The notes under the pieces were generated by a model. That model ran no database searches. It worked only from the letters and a program-made list of their open reading frames with translations, and was not told the DNA's origin. From Variovorax sp. WS11 (GTDB lineage Bacteria; Pseudomonadota; Gammaproteobacteria; Burkholderiales; Burkholderiaceae_C): a stretch of DNA of 64,000 nucleotides. The position numbers were made by a program, and so were the translations under genes. Position 1 is the first letter of the stretch, and the number at the start of each line of letters is the position of its first letter. The stretch lies in contig NZ_JAAGOW010000001.1 in NCBI RefSeq assembly GCF_010499245.1, forward strand, positions 3,658,001 to 3,722,000, written 5' to 3'. Shown here in pieces: positions 10,132-20,377 of this stretch.

Positions 10132-11826
10132 CTATTGTGTCAGCCCGCCTTCGCCCGGCATGAAGACGATCGCGAATTCGTTGCCCTCCGGCCCGCCTGC
10201 GGCGAGGGTGCGGCGCTCGTAGCCGATGGTCGCGCCGTGGCGTTCGCACAGCTCGCGGCACAGGTAGAGGCCGAGGCCGCTGGAGCGGCTCTCGGACGAG
10301 AAGAAGGGCTCGAACAGATGGCGCTGCACCGCGGGCTCGAGCGGCGCGCCGTCGCTCCACACCTGCAGGCTGGCGCGGCCGGCGGCATTCAGCCGTGTCG
10401 TGACCTGGATCGAGCCTTCGCGCGCGCCGGCGTAGCGCGCGGCGTTGTCGAGCAGATTCACGAGGATGCGCCGCAGGTGCTCGATGTCGAAGCGCACCAC
10501 GCGGCCGGGGGCTTCCAGCACCAGCAGCACGCCCTGGCGCTGCGTTTGCCGAACCCATTCCTCGGCCAGCGTGCGCACGGTCGGATCGAGCACCAGCTGC
10601 TCGCCCATCGGCAGCACGCGCTGCTGCCGGGCGCGGGCGACGTCGAGCACGTCGTCGACGATGCGCGCCAGGCGCTGGGCGTTTTGCTGGACCATGTTCG
10701 TCAGTCGGCGGTGGGCCGGATCGACCAGGTCCTCGCTCAGCAGCGCACTGGCCTGTGTGATCGCGGCCAAGGGGTTGCGGATCTCGTGCGCGACCGCCGC
10801 CGACATGCGCCCCATGGCCGCCAGCTTCTCGGTGCGGATGCGCGCCTCCAGTTCGCGCAGGTCCTGGAGGAACATCACGCACAGGCTGTCGATGCCGCGC
10901 TCGGCAGCGCGCGTGAGGCGCGTGCGCACGCGCACCTCGCGCGGCGCGCCCTGGGTCTGCGCGATCGGGATCTCGCGCGCCTGCGATGTGCGGCGCGCGA
11001 AGGTGCTGCGCGCGATCGCTGCCAGCGGCGCCCAGGCGGGGTTCGCGCCCAGGGCGAAGGGCAGCGCGAGCTGCGCCAGGCCCTGCCCGAGAATCGCGTC
11101 GGCCGCCGGGTTGGCCGCGTGCACCTGGCCCTGGGCGTCGACCACCAGCACGCCCTCGCTGAGCGTCTCGATCACCAGGTCGTTCACCAGGGCATGCATC
11201 TGCGCCGCACCGCGGTTGCTCTGCGCCAGCGCCTCCTCGCGCATCAGCCGCCGCGCCAGCTCGTGCGCCAGCAGCGCCACCACGAACAGGCCGGTGCCGG
11301 TCAGCGCCGCCTGCACGAAGCGCGCCGAGGGCTCGGCCTGCTGCTGCAGCCAGTACCAGCCGGCGTGCGCCAGCAGCAGCAGCGTGACGATGGCGGTGGT
11401 GCCCAGCCCGACGGTGCCGGTGCCCAGTACCGCCCCCATCAGCACCGGCAAGGCGAACAGCGGCGTGTAGTTGATGCTGCCCACCTGCAGCAGTTGCAGC
11501 GTGCTGAAGACCACCAGGTCGACGCCGATGCTGGATAGCCAGGCCGTGCCGAAGCGCCGCACCGGCGGCTGGAAAAGCGAGTAGCGCGCGGTCAGCACGG
11601 TGACGACCAGGTAGCTGCCCGTCAGCGCCACCACGATAGGCTGCGGGGCTTGCCCGAGCGCGAAGACGATGGCCTGCAGCAGCAGCAGCACGACGGCGAT
11701 GAAGCAGCGCGCGGTCATGAAGCCGCGCCACAGGCGCAGCAGGGCCGAGCTTTCGCGGCCGGCCGCCCGGTCGAGCGGCGTCCAGTCGGTCCCGGGCTCG
11801 GCACGCGACCAGAGGAAGGTGCTCAT
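10132..11826 (-). CDS. pilS: Sensor histidine kinase, PilS type
   Basis: A 564-residue membrane kinase, partner of the adjacent PilR. The N-terminal third has several hydrophobic segments (about 35-195), as in PilS with six helices. A PAS-like region (about 210-310) follows, then the dimerisation box AAVAHEIRNPLAAITQ with phospho-acceptor His347. The ATPase domain has DNAARYA (N box) and SSGLGLYLCRELCERHG (G box). I chose the ATG at 11826, 14 bases after the PP0621 stop; a longer frame reads back through that gene. Cognate pairing is inferred from adjacency and family. Confidence 0.9.
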   Translation of the reverse strand: MSTFLWSRAEPGTDWTPLDRAAGRESSALLRLWRGFMTARCFIAVVLLLLQAIVFALGQAPQPIVVALTGSYLVVTVLTARYSLFQPPVRRFGTAWLSSIGVDLVVFSTLQLLQVGSINYTPLFALPVLMGAVLGTGTVGLGTTAIVTLLLLAHAGWYWLQQQAEPSARFVQAALTGTGLFVVALLAHELARRLMREEALAQSNRGAAQMHALVNDLVIETLSEGVLVVDAQGQVHAANPAADAILGQGLAQLALPFALGANPAWAPLAAIARSTFARRTSQAREIPIAQTQGAPREVRVRTRLTRAAERGIDSLCVMFLQDLRELEARIRTEKLAAMGRMSAAVAHEIRNPLAAITQASALLSEDLVDPAHRRLTNMVQQNAQRLARIVDDVLDVARARQQRVLPMGEQLVLDPTVRTLAEEWVRQTQRQGVLLVLEAPGRVVRFDIEHLRRILVNLLDNAARYAGAREGSIQVTTRLNAAGRASLQVWSDGAPLEPAVQRHLFEPFFSSESRSSGLGLYLCRELCERHGATIGYERRTLAAGGPEGNEFAIVFMPGEGGLTQ

Positions 11827-11840
11827 CGGTGGTGGCCCAC

Positions 11841-12089
11841 TCAGCGTGTGGCGGCCTGGCGGTGCGCCGTACTGCAGTAGGCCGCACCGTCCGTGCCGCG
11901 CACCGCGTCCGCGGCCGGCAGGTGCAGTCCGCAATGCGCGCAGCGCAGCATGGCTTGCGGCGGCGCGATGGCGCCCGGTGCAGGCGGGGGTGACGGCGGC
12001 GGCGTGCGCGACTGCAGCTCTTCGCGCCGGGCCTTGCGCCAGAGCCAGACCGCCACCAGGATGACCGCGAGGACCAGCAGGTATTTCAT
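11841..12089 (-). CDS. PP0621-family small membrane-anchored zinc-ribbon-like protein
   Basis: An 82-residue protein: one N-terminal membrane helix (MKYLLVLAVILVAVWLWRK), a Pro-rich linker, then a Cys pair CAHC (about 51-54) and a later Cys/His cluster AAYCSTAHRQ likely to bind zinc. This matches the PP0621 family commonly found next to pilS in beta-proteobacteria; its role is unknown. Its ATG shares ATGA with the stop of the ccsA-like gene, implying translational coupling. Confidence 0.82.
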   Translation of the reverse strand: MKYLLVLAVILVAVWLWRKARREELQSRTPPPSPPPAPGAIAPPQAMLRCAHCGLHLPAADAVRGTDGAAYCSTAHRQAATR

Positions 12090-12892
12090 GTCACGCGTCC
12101 CAGCACCACCTCGAGCACGAAGCGCGAGCCCACATAGGCCAGCAGCAACAGGGCCGCGCCGGCGTAGAGCACTCGCCTTGCGGTGCGCCCGCGCCAGCCG
12201 AAGCGCGCGCGTCCGATCAGCAGCACCGCGAAGCTGATCCACGCCAGCACCGAGAACACCGTCTTGTGGTCCCATTTCCAGCTGCGTGCGCTGGCACCGT
12301 ACAACTGCTCGCTGAACAGCAGGCCCGCAAGAAGGGTGGCCGACAGCAGCACGAAGCCGGCGGTCACGAATCGGAAGGTCAGGCGCTCCATGGTGAGCAG
12401 AGGCACGCCGGCCTGCGGCTCGGCCGCCAGCCGGATCTGCTTCTCGGCGCGGGTCATGATCCAGGCGTGAATCACCGCCGCGCCGAACAGGCCGTAGGAG
12501 GCAATGCCCAGTGCCAGGTGCAGCGGCAGCCAGGGCGAGGCCGACACATGCAGCGGCGTGCCCGGAAAGACCAGCGCCAGCAGCACGGCCGCCGCGCCCA
12601 GGCCCGCGAGCATGCGCCGCACCTTGAGCTGCGGATACAGGCGGCTCTCGATCGCGTAGACCGTCATCACCAGCCAGGCGGTGACGGACAGGGCGGGAGC
12701 GAAGCCGAAGCGCGGATCGCCCCCGGCCAGCGACCAGGCGAGCACGCACGCGTGCAGCACCCAGGCCAGACCCAGCATCCATTGCGTGGAAGGCCGTCCG
12801 AGCCAGGAGGCCGCGGCAGCGGTCGCGGCGTAGGCGGCGGCGGTGGCGATGCCCAGCGCCACGCCGAGTGGGGAGGGGATCGCTAAAATCAT
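12086..12892 (-). CDS. CcsA/YpjD-like integral membrane protein (cytochrome c assembly family)
   Basis: A 268-residue membrane protein with about eight hydrophobic helices and the CcsA/CcmC-type core near the middle (ASPWLPLHLALGIASYGLFG, with a conserved His) and WDHKTVFSVLAWISF near the end. Larger family members present haem for cytochrome c maturation; the short YpjD type, common next to ffh in proteobacteria, has no proven role. ATG 12892 gives the usual family length; a longer upstream frame crosses into ffh. It heads the ccsA-PP0621-pilS-pilR-ampD series and is divergent from ffh with 88 bases between starts. Confidence 0.85.
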   Translation of the reverse strand: MILAIPSPLGVALGIATAAAYAATAAAASWLGRPSTQWMLGLAWVLHACVLAWSLAGGDPRFGFAPALSVTAWLVMTVYAIESRLYPQLKVRRMLAGLGAAAVLLALVFPGTPLHVSASPWLPLHLALGIASYGLFGAAVIHAWIMTRAEKQIRLAAEPQAGVPLLTMERLTFRFVTAGFVLLSATLLAGLLFSEQLYGASARSWKWDHKTVFSVLAWISFAVLLIGRARFGWRGRTARRVLYAGAALLLLAYVGSRFVLEVVLGRVT

Positions 12893-12980
12893 CGGTCGGA
12901 GTTTAGCGTCTCGCTCTTGCGTGATCCTTCGCGAAGGCGCCCCCACTCCCCACCTACCGGTCCCGCCCGCGGGAAGCACC

Positions 12981-14369
12981 ATGGCCAGCGCCCTCACCGA
13001 AAAATTCTCACGCCTCGTCAAGCAGGTCAGCGGCCAGGCCCGCATCACCGAAAGCAATGTGCAGGACATGCTGCGCGAGGTCCGCATGGCCTTGCTCGAG
13101 GCCGACGTCGCGCTGCCCGTGGTGCGCGATTTCGTCGCCCGCGTCAAGGACAAGGCGATGGGTCAGGAGGTGCTGGGCTCGCTCAAGCCCGGCCAGGCGC
13201 TGGTGGGCATCGTCAACCGCGAGCTCGCCGCCACCATGGGCGAGGGTGTGGTCGACATCAACCTGGTGGCCCAGCCGCCCGCCGTGATCCTGATGGCCGG
13301 CCTGCAGGGCGCCGGCAAGACCACCACCACCGCCAAGCTCGCCAAGCATCTCATCGAGAAGCGCAAGAAAAAGGTGCTCACCGTCTCGGGCGACGTCTAC
13401 CGGCCGGCGGCCATCGAGCAGCTCAAGACCGTCACGAAGCAGGCCGGCGCCGAGTGGTTCCCGAGCACGCCGGAGCAGAAGCCGCTGGACATCGCCCGCG
13501 CCGCGCTCGATCACGCCAAGCGCCATTTCTTCGACGTGCTGCTGGTCGACACCGCCGGCCGCCTCGCCATCGACGAGGTGCTGATGAACGAGATCCAGCA
13601 GCTGCACGCGGCGCTGAACCCGGTCGAGACCCTGTTCGTGGTCGACGCGATGCAGGGCCAGGATGCGATCAACACCGCCAAGGCCTTCAAGGAAGCGCTG
13701 CCGCTCACCGGCATCATCCTCACCAAGACCGACGGCGATTCGCGCGGCGGCGCGGCGCTGTCGGTGCGCCAAGTCACGGGCGTGCCGATCAAGTTCGCCG
13801 GCGTCAGCGAGAAGATCGACGGCCTGGAGGTGTTTGATGCCGAGCGCCATGCCGGCCGCATCCTCGGCATGGGCGACATCGTCGCGCTGGTCGAGCAGGT
13901 CACGGCCGGCGTCGATGTGGCGGCGGCGCAGAAGCTGGCGGCCAAGGTCAAGAGCGGCGCCGGCTTCGACCTCAACGACTTTCTCGGCCAGCTGCAGCAG
14001 ATGAAGCAGATGGGCGGACTCTCCAGCATCATGGACAAGCTGCCGACGCAGCTCGCCGCCAAGGCCACCGACGCCGACATGAGCCGCGCCGAGCGCGACA
14101 TCCGGCGCAAGGAGGGCATCATCAACAGCATGACGCCGCTGGAGCGGCGCAAGCCGGAGCTGCTCAAGGCGACGCGCAAGCGGCGCATCGCGGCCGGCGC
14201 GGGGGTGCAGGTTCAGGAGGTGAACCGGCTGCTCAACGAGTTCGAGCAGATGCAGCAGATGATGAAGAAGATGAAGGGCGGCGGCCTGATGAAGATGATG
14301 AAGCGCATGGGCGGCATGAAGGGCCTGCCCGGCATGGGTGGAGGCGGCGGCGGCATGCCGCGATTCTGA
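12981..14369 (+). CDS. ffh: Signal recognition particle protein Ffh
   Basis: A 462-residue SRP54 GTPase which, with 4.5S RNA, carries nascent membrane proteins to FtsY. The N domain (1-95) is followed by the G domain with P-loop GLQGAGKTTTTAKLAKHL (about 104-121), DTAGR, and TKTDGDSRGGAALS. The M domain ends in a methionine-rich segment with repeats of KMMKRMGG and a Gly-rich tail ending MPRF, which forms the signal-sequence groove and RNA-binding surface. The ATG at 12981 starts the conserved MASALTEKFSRL. A bidirectional terminator follows. Confidence 0.98.
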   Translation: MASALTEKFSRLVKQVSGQARITESNVQDMLREVRMALLEADVALPVVRDFVARVKDKAMGQEVLGSLKPGQALVGIVNRELAATMGEGVVDINLVAQPPAVILMAGLQGAGKTTTTAKLAKHLIEKRKKKVLTVSGDVYRPAAIEQLKTVTKQAGAEWFPSTPEQKPLDIARAALDHAKRHFFDVLLVDTAGRLAIDEVLMNEIQQLHAALNPVETLFVVDAMQGQDAINTAKAFKEALPLTGIILTKTDGDSRGGAALSVRQVTGVPIKFAGVSEKIDGLEVFDAERHAGRILGMGDIVALVEQVTAGVDVAAAQKLAAKVKSGAGFDLNDFLGQLQQMKQMGGLSSIMDKLPTQLAAKATDADMSRAERDIRRKEGIINSMTPLERRKPELLKATRKRRIAAGAGVQVQEVNRLLNEFEQMQQMMKKMKGGGLMKMMKRMGGMKGLPGMGGGGGGMPRF

Positions 14370-14404
14370 CTTCGCTTCCTCCGCCGAAAGGCAAGTGAGA
14401 AAGA

Positions 14405-14433
14405 AAAAAGCCCGCTCGATGAGCGGGCTTTTT
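14405..14433. terminator. Bidirectional terminator between ffh and opgH
   Basis: Perfect stem AAAAAGCCCGCTC / GAGCGGGCTTTTT with loop GAT, ending in five Ts on the plus strand and six on the minus strand. It sits between two convergent genes and serves both. Confidence 0.92.
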
Positions 14434-14449
14434 CATGGGCGGCGAACCG

Positions 14450-16444
14450 TCAGGCGCGTGCCAACCGCACCGCGTGCATCCACGCCCTGCGCAGCACCGC
14501 CGGCGAACGCGACTCTTCCGGAATGACCAGGAAGCCCCGGTCGCGCATCGCATTGCCCAGCGCGATCTGGCTGGTCAGCACGGTCAGCGGGATCGCCAGC
14601 AGCAGCGGCAGGCCCACCGGCATCAGCCAGGCCAGCGCGCCGGCATCGATCAGCGCGATGCCCACCGCCAGCACGGCGATCACCAGCGTCATCGGCGCCA
14701 GCTGGGTGAAGGCGATGCGCCACGGCACGGCAGCGGCTTCCCGCGGCGGCGACTTCCAGTCCAGCTTGATGCCGGTGAGCGCCACCACCACGAACAACGA
14801 GTGGGCCAGCATGCGCACGGGGGCCTGCACGATGGCCAGCGCGCTTTCCAGCGCGGCGCTCTTGAGCAGGCCGCCGACGCCGCCGTACTGGCGCTGCTCG
14901 CGGCGCATCACCACGGCCACGATGCCCAGGATGCGCGGCAGGAACAGGAGGCACAGCGTCCACAGCCACAGGCCGGCCAGTTCCATCGGCATCACCATCC
15001 AGTGCGCCATCACGCTCGAGCCGGTGAGCCACAGGGCGGTGCCCAGCGTCAGGAAGGCCAGCCACAGCGGCGCGGATGCATAGGCCATGGTGCCGGTCAT
15101 GAACATCGCGCGATGCACCGGGTGCAGGCCGGGCTCGGCCATCAGGCGGGCGTTCTGCAGGTTGCCCTGGCACCAGCGGCGGTCGCGCTGCAGCTCGGCC
15201 AGCAGGTCCGGTGGCTGTTGCTCGTAGCTGCCGACCAGGTCGGCCACCAGCCACACGTGGTAGCCGGCGCGGCGCATCAGCGCGGCCTCGACGAAGTCGT
15301 GCGACATGATGCCGCCCGACATGCCGCCGGTGCCCTTGATCGGCGCCAGCGCGCAGTGCTCCATGAAGGGCTCGACGCGGATGATCGCGTTGTGGCCCCA
15401 GTAGTGCGACTCGCCGAGCTGCCAGAACTGCATGCCCAGCGTGAACAGGCGGCCCGTCACGCGCGAGGCGAACTGCTGGGCGCGGGCGTGCAGCGTGACG
15501 TGGCCGATGGCCTGCGTCGCGGTCTGGATGATGCCGGCGCTGGGGTTGGCTTCCATCAGCTTGACCATCGAGGTCAGGCAGTCGCCGCTCATCACGCTGT
15601 CGGCGTCGAGCACCACCATGTAGCGGTAGTCCTTGCCCCAGCGGCGGCAGAAGTCGGCCACATTGCCGGCCTTGCGGTGGGTGCGGCGCTTGCGCAGGCG
15701 GTAGTAGACCTCGACCTGCGGCTGGTTCGGGCTGTCGGCCAGCGCGGCGCGCAGCTCTTCCCAGGCGGCGCGCTCGGCGGCGGCGACCTCGGGCGTGTAG
15801 CTGTCGGACAGCACGAAGACGTCGAACTGCCTCGCATGGCCGGTTGCCGCCACCGATTCGCAGGTGGCGCGCAGGCCGGCGAACACCGTGGCCACGTCTT
15901 CGTTGCAGATCGGCATGATGATCGCCGTGCGTGCTTCCGGGTTCATCGGATGGTCGGCCACTTGCTTGGCCGACAGCGCGTGCTTGTCGCCGCGCACCGA
16001 GACATAGAAGCCCATCAGCGCGGTCACGAAGCCCGTCACCACCCAGCCCGAGAGCAGGCCGTAGAGGGCGATCTGGCTGTATTGGAGCCAGAGATTGTCG
16101 TAGTCGGGCTGCACGCCGGCGAACAGCGTCGAGGCGATGACCGTGCTGACCACGGTGAGCGCCAAGAAGGCCATGCGCCGCCGCTGGGCCGCGCTCTGCC
16201 AGGCCTGGGGGGCCTGCGGTGCGCGCGACGCAACCGCCGCTGCCTTGCCGCCGGCGCCGAGCTTGACCAGCAGGGCCGTGCCGATGCTGTTCCAGAAGCC
16301 GCGCCAGGGGCGGGGGGTCATCGAGCCGCGGTTGATCGGCGGCGCGGTGACCGAGTTAGGGTGGCGTTCTTCACGGAGCAGGCTGCGGCGGGAGAAATCC
16401 GCTTCGGTGAGAACGTTGAGCTGGGAGAAATCGTTGGGCTTCAT
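14450..16444 (-). CDS. opgH: Glucans biosynthesis glucosyltransferase H
   Basis: A 664-residue inner-membrane GT2 glucosyltransferase that builds the beta-1,2 backbone of osmoregulated periplasmic glucans from UDP-glucose. Visible are the donor-site Asp motif VVLDADSVMSGDCL and the acceptor-site QRDRRWCQGN (Q-x-x-R-W type), with hydrophobic helices before (about 90-150) and after (about 430-630) the catalytic domain. It is shorter at the N-terminus than enterobacterial MdoH. ATG 16444 has GGGGTGAG upstream. The usual partner opgG is not next to it: upstream is a 390-base gap, then glrR on the same strand. Confidence 0.93.
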   Translation of the reverse strand: MKPNDFSQLNVLTEADFSRRSLLREERHPNSVTAPPINRGSMTPRPWRGFWNSIGTALLVKLGAGGKAAAVASRAPQAPQAWQSAAQRRRMAFLALTVVSTVIASTLFAGVQPDYDNLWLQYSQIALYGLLSGWVVTGFVTALMGFYVSVRGDKHALSAKQVADHPMNPEARTAIIMPICNEDVATVFAGLRATCESVAATGHARQFDVFVLSDSYTPEVAAAERAAWEELRAALADSPNQPQVEVYYRLRKRRTHRKAGNVADFCRRWGKDYRYMVVLDADSVMSGDCLTSMVKLMEANPSAGIIQTATQAIGHVTLHARAQQFASRVTGRLFTLGMQFWQLGESHYWGHNAIIRVEPFMEHCALAPIKGTGGMSGGIMSHDFVEAALMRRAGYHVWLVADLVGSYEQQPPDLLAELQRDRRWCQGNLQNARLMAEPGLHPVHRAMFMTGTMAYASAPLWLAFLTLGTALWLTGSSVMAHWMVMPMELAGLWLWTLCLLFLPRILGIVAVVMRREQRQYGGVGGLLKSAALESALAIVQAPVRMLAHSLFVVVALTGIKLDWKSPPREAAAVPWRIAFTQLAPMTLVIAVLAVGIALIDAGALAWLMPVGLPLLLAIPLTVLTSQIALGNAMRDRGFLVIPEESRSPAVLRRAWMHAVRLARA

Positions 16445-16836
16445 GTGCGACTCACCCCCGTTGCTTGTCGACGGAAGGCGTGTCGCCGATTGCCGGAAAG
16501 CGCTTGAAGACGCAGTCCGGTGCCGCACCGCCGGCGCTGGCCAGGCCGGCCGGCGGATGACCCGCGGCACGGGACCGCGAGAGGGAAAACTGCTTTTGAC
16601 GCAGGCCGTCGCGCTGCGGACGCAGTGCGAAAGATGGGCTGGTAAGTGCTGTCATGCCCTCATAAGGGCAAACCCCGTGCCAGCCTGGAAAAACCCTTTC
16701 AGATCAATCGCTTAGCGCGATTTCGCGGCGCCGGGATCGGCTTTTGAGGTCTAAAGGCCTCCAAAACCCCCGAATTTGTCGCCGAATCCCGACAAGGCTT
16801 GTGAACGGGCGGTTAATTCCCAACGAAATCAAGCAC
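16445..16836. other. Intergenic region upstream of opgH; small inverted repeats, no gene
   Basis: About 390 bases between glrR and opgH on the minus strand, expected to hold the opgH promoter. Two short perfect inverted repeats are present: TGCCCT-CATA-AGGGCA (16655-16670) and AATCGC-TTAGC-GCGATT (16706-16722). Neither has a following T-run in either direction. The segment 16740-16830 is less GC-rich than the flanking genes. No coding frame looks real. Confidence 0.5.
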
Positions 16837-18257
<1,421 letters not shown>

Positions 18258-18261
<4 letters not shown>

Positions 18262-18914
18262 GGTGCAGGCTTGGGTGCCGCCGGCGCGACGGGCGGCGGG
18301 TTGTTGGGACGCGAGAAGCTGCGCTCGATCGCCCGCAGCGCCTCGATCCGGTCGGTCAGCTGGTCGATGCGGCGCTGGCTGTCGCGCAGCTGCTGCGCCT
18401 GGCGCTCGCGGTCGTCCTCGACGCGGCGCTGCTCCTGGTAGCGCGCGGCCAGAAGTCGGGCCAGCGGATGCAGCGCCTGGGCCTCGTTCGCCGGGTTGGC
18501 GATCACACGCTGCAGCAGGCCGAGCGCGCGCGCGAGATCGGCCGGAGAGCGGGTCTGCGCCAGCAGCATCGCCAGCTGCATCTGCACCAAGGGCTGCTCG
18601 CCCGGCTCGCCCAGGCGCGAAATCTCGTTGGCGAGTTCGTTGCCGCCCAATGGACGCACCTTGTCGGCGTACACGAGCAGGGCGGCCACGGGACGCGCGG
18701 AGCGTGAAGACAGGCTCACCACGTGCCGGCGCCATCCCGGCTTCCACCGGCTGCACGATGCCGGCGGCGGGGGCGGCGGCGGGGGTAGAGCACCGGTCGA
18801 CGGCTCCTGCGTCGTGCCGGCGGCCGGACGGCGCGGCGCGTGCGGCGGCAGCAGCGGCATGACGACCACGGTCATGGCGAATGCGGATCTGCGAGCGATC
18901 GAACTGAAGAACAT
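18258..18914 (-). CDS. QseG/YfhG-like accessory protein between glrK and glrR
   Basis: A 218-residue protein with a hydrophobic N-terminus (FAMTVVVMPLLPP) that may be a signal sequence or anchor, a Pro-rich run of eight prolines (about residues 44-51), a helical mid part (KVRPLGGNELANEISRLGE) and a coiled-coil-like C-terminal segment (QQLRDSQRRIDQLTDRIEAL). There is no lipobox Cys, unlike enterobacterial QseG. The position between kinase and regulator, with a 4-base overlap to glrR, suggests a part in the same signalling system. Similarity to QseG is by position and layout, not by strong motifs. The start is uncertain. Confidence 0.65.
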
Positions 18915-18949
18915 GGGTCGGAGAAAAACGCTTGAAGCGGGGGCGGTGG

Positions 18950-20377
18950 TCAGGCGGAGCGCGGCAGCTCGATGCGAAAGCGCGCCCCGGGTCCCTCGGG
19001 CAGCAGCGTGATGCGGCCGCCATGAGCTGCAATGTACTCCTGCACGATCGACAGCCCGATCCCGGTGCCCTTGACGGCATGCTGGGGTTGGCGCTCGCCG
19101 CGGTAGAAAGGCTCGAAGATGCGGTCGCGGTCGCCCTCGGCGATGCCCGGGCCCGCGTCCTGGATCTCGATGCTGGCGGTGTCCGGCGTGCTCGACACGG
19201 TGATCGCGATGGTGCCGCCGCGGGCCGAATAACGGATGGCGTTGGACAGCAGGTTGGCCAGCGCCGTGCCCAGCTTCACCGGGTCCACCACCACCGCGAG
19301 CGGCTCGCCCTCGGCCCGCACCGCCAGCCCGTTGGCCTGCCATTGCAGGCGCTGGGCCTCGATCTGCTCCTCGATCAGCGGCAGCAGCGGCGTGCGCTGG
19401 CGACGCAGCTCGCGCGCCTCGAAGGCCGCCGCGTTGAAGCGCAGCAACGCCTCGATCTGGCCCTGCAGCGCGACGGTGTTCTGCTGCAGGATCTGCGCCA
19501 CCTCGCGCTGCGCCGGGTTCAAGGCGCCGGTCACGCCGTCCTCCAGCAGCGACACGCCTTCGCGCAACGCGGCCAGCGGGGTCTTGAGCTCATGCGAGAC
19601 GTGGCGCAGGAAGCGCGCCTTGTCGGCGTCCAGCTCGGTCAGCCGCAGCCGCAGCCACTCGAGCTGCTGCGAGATGCGGCGCACGTCGGCCGCGCCGCGG
19701 ATGTCGATCGGCTCGTCCAGCCGGTTCTCGCCCAGCCCGACGATGGCGCGCTGCAGCCGCTTGAAGGGCCGTGCCAGCCAGACGCCGAAAGCCAGCGCGA
19801 GCGCCACTGCCACCGCGCTGGCGGCCAGCACCTCGCGCATCAGCCGCCGGCGCGCGTTCTCGATGCGCTGCGCCAGCGCGTTGTTCTGCGTCTCGATCAG
19901 GATCTGGGCCTGCTGTGCGATGTTGGTGTTGAGCGCGTCGAGGTCGCGGAACTGCATCGCCATCGAGCTTTCGCGCGCGAGCGCGGTTTCCGGCGCACCG
20001 CTCATCAGCCCTTCGATCACGGCCAGCTGGCCGCGCCACAGGTCGAGGCCGGTGGAGGGCAGGCCGTTCGCGCCCAGGCGGTCGAGGGCGTGGTTGGCGT
20101 CGCGCGCTGCGTCGTCGAAGCGGCGGCGCAGCACCGCGTCGTTGAGCACCAACGACTGGCGCCCGGCGCGCTCCATGGCGGCGCTGCGCTCGGCCAGGGA
20201 CTGCGCCGCGCCCGAGAGCGTGAGCGCGCGGCCCGCGGCATTGCGGCTCTGCGTCATCAGCACGTCGTACTGGAACACCGAGCGCAGGGCCACGCCCACC
20301 AGCAGCGCGGTGATCAGCAGGAACGCGAACAGCAGCAGTTGTTGGAACGAGCCGCGCGCCGACTTCAGGCCCGCCAT
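18950..20377 (-). CDS. glrK: Sensor histidine kinase, GlrK/QseE type
   Basis: A 475-residue membrane kinase with two helices (about 13-32 and 170-192) flanking a periplasmic sensor region rich in helices. A HAMP-like linker (FKRLQRAIVGLGENRLDEP) follows, then the H-box LRHVSHELKTPLAALREG and the ATPase domain with LLSNAIRYS (N box), DAGPGIAEGDRDRIF and GTGIGLSIVQEY. ATG 20377 overlaps the miaB stop by one base (TGATG), so translation is likely coupled. Its partner is the GlrR-type regulator two genes downstream. Confidence 0.88.
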   Translation of the reverse strand: MAGLKSARGSFQQLLLFAFLLITALLVGVALRSVFQYDVLMTQSRNAAGRALTLSGAAQSLAERSAAMERAGRQSLVLNDAVLRRRFDDAARDANHALDRLGANGLPSTGLDLWRGQLAVIEGLMSGAPETALARESSMAMQFRDLDALNTNIAQQAQILIETQNNALAQRIENARRRLMREVLAASAVAVALALAFGVWLARPFKRLQRAIVGLGENRLDEPIDIRGAADVRRISQQLEWLRLRLTELDADKARFLRHVSHELKTPLAALREGVSLLEDGVTGALNPAQREVAQILQQNTVALQGQIEALLRFNAAAFEARELRRQRTPLLPLIEEQIEAQRLQWQANGLAVRAEGEPLAVVVDPVKLGTALANLLSNAIRYSARGGTIAITVSSTPDTASIEIQDAGPGIAEGDRDRIFEPFYRGERQPQHAVKGTGIGLSIVQEYIAAHGGRITLLPEGPGARFRIELPRSA

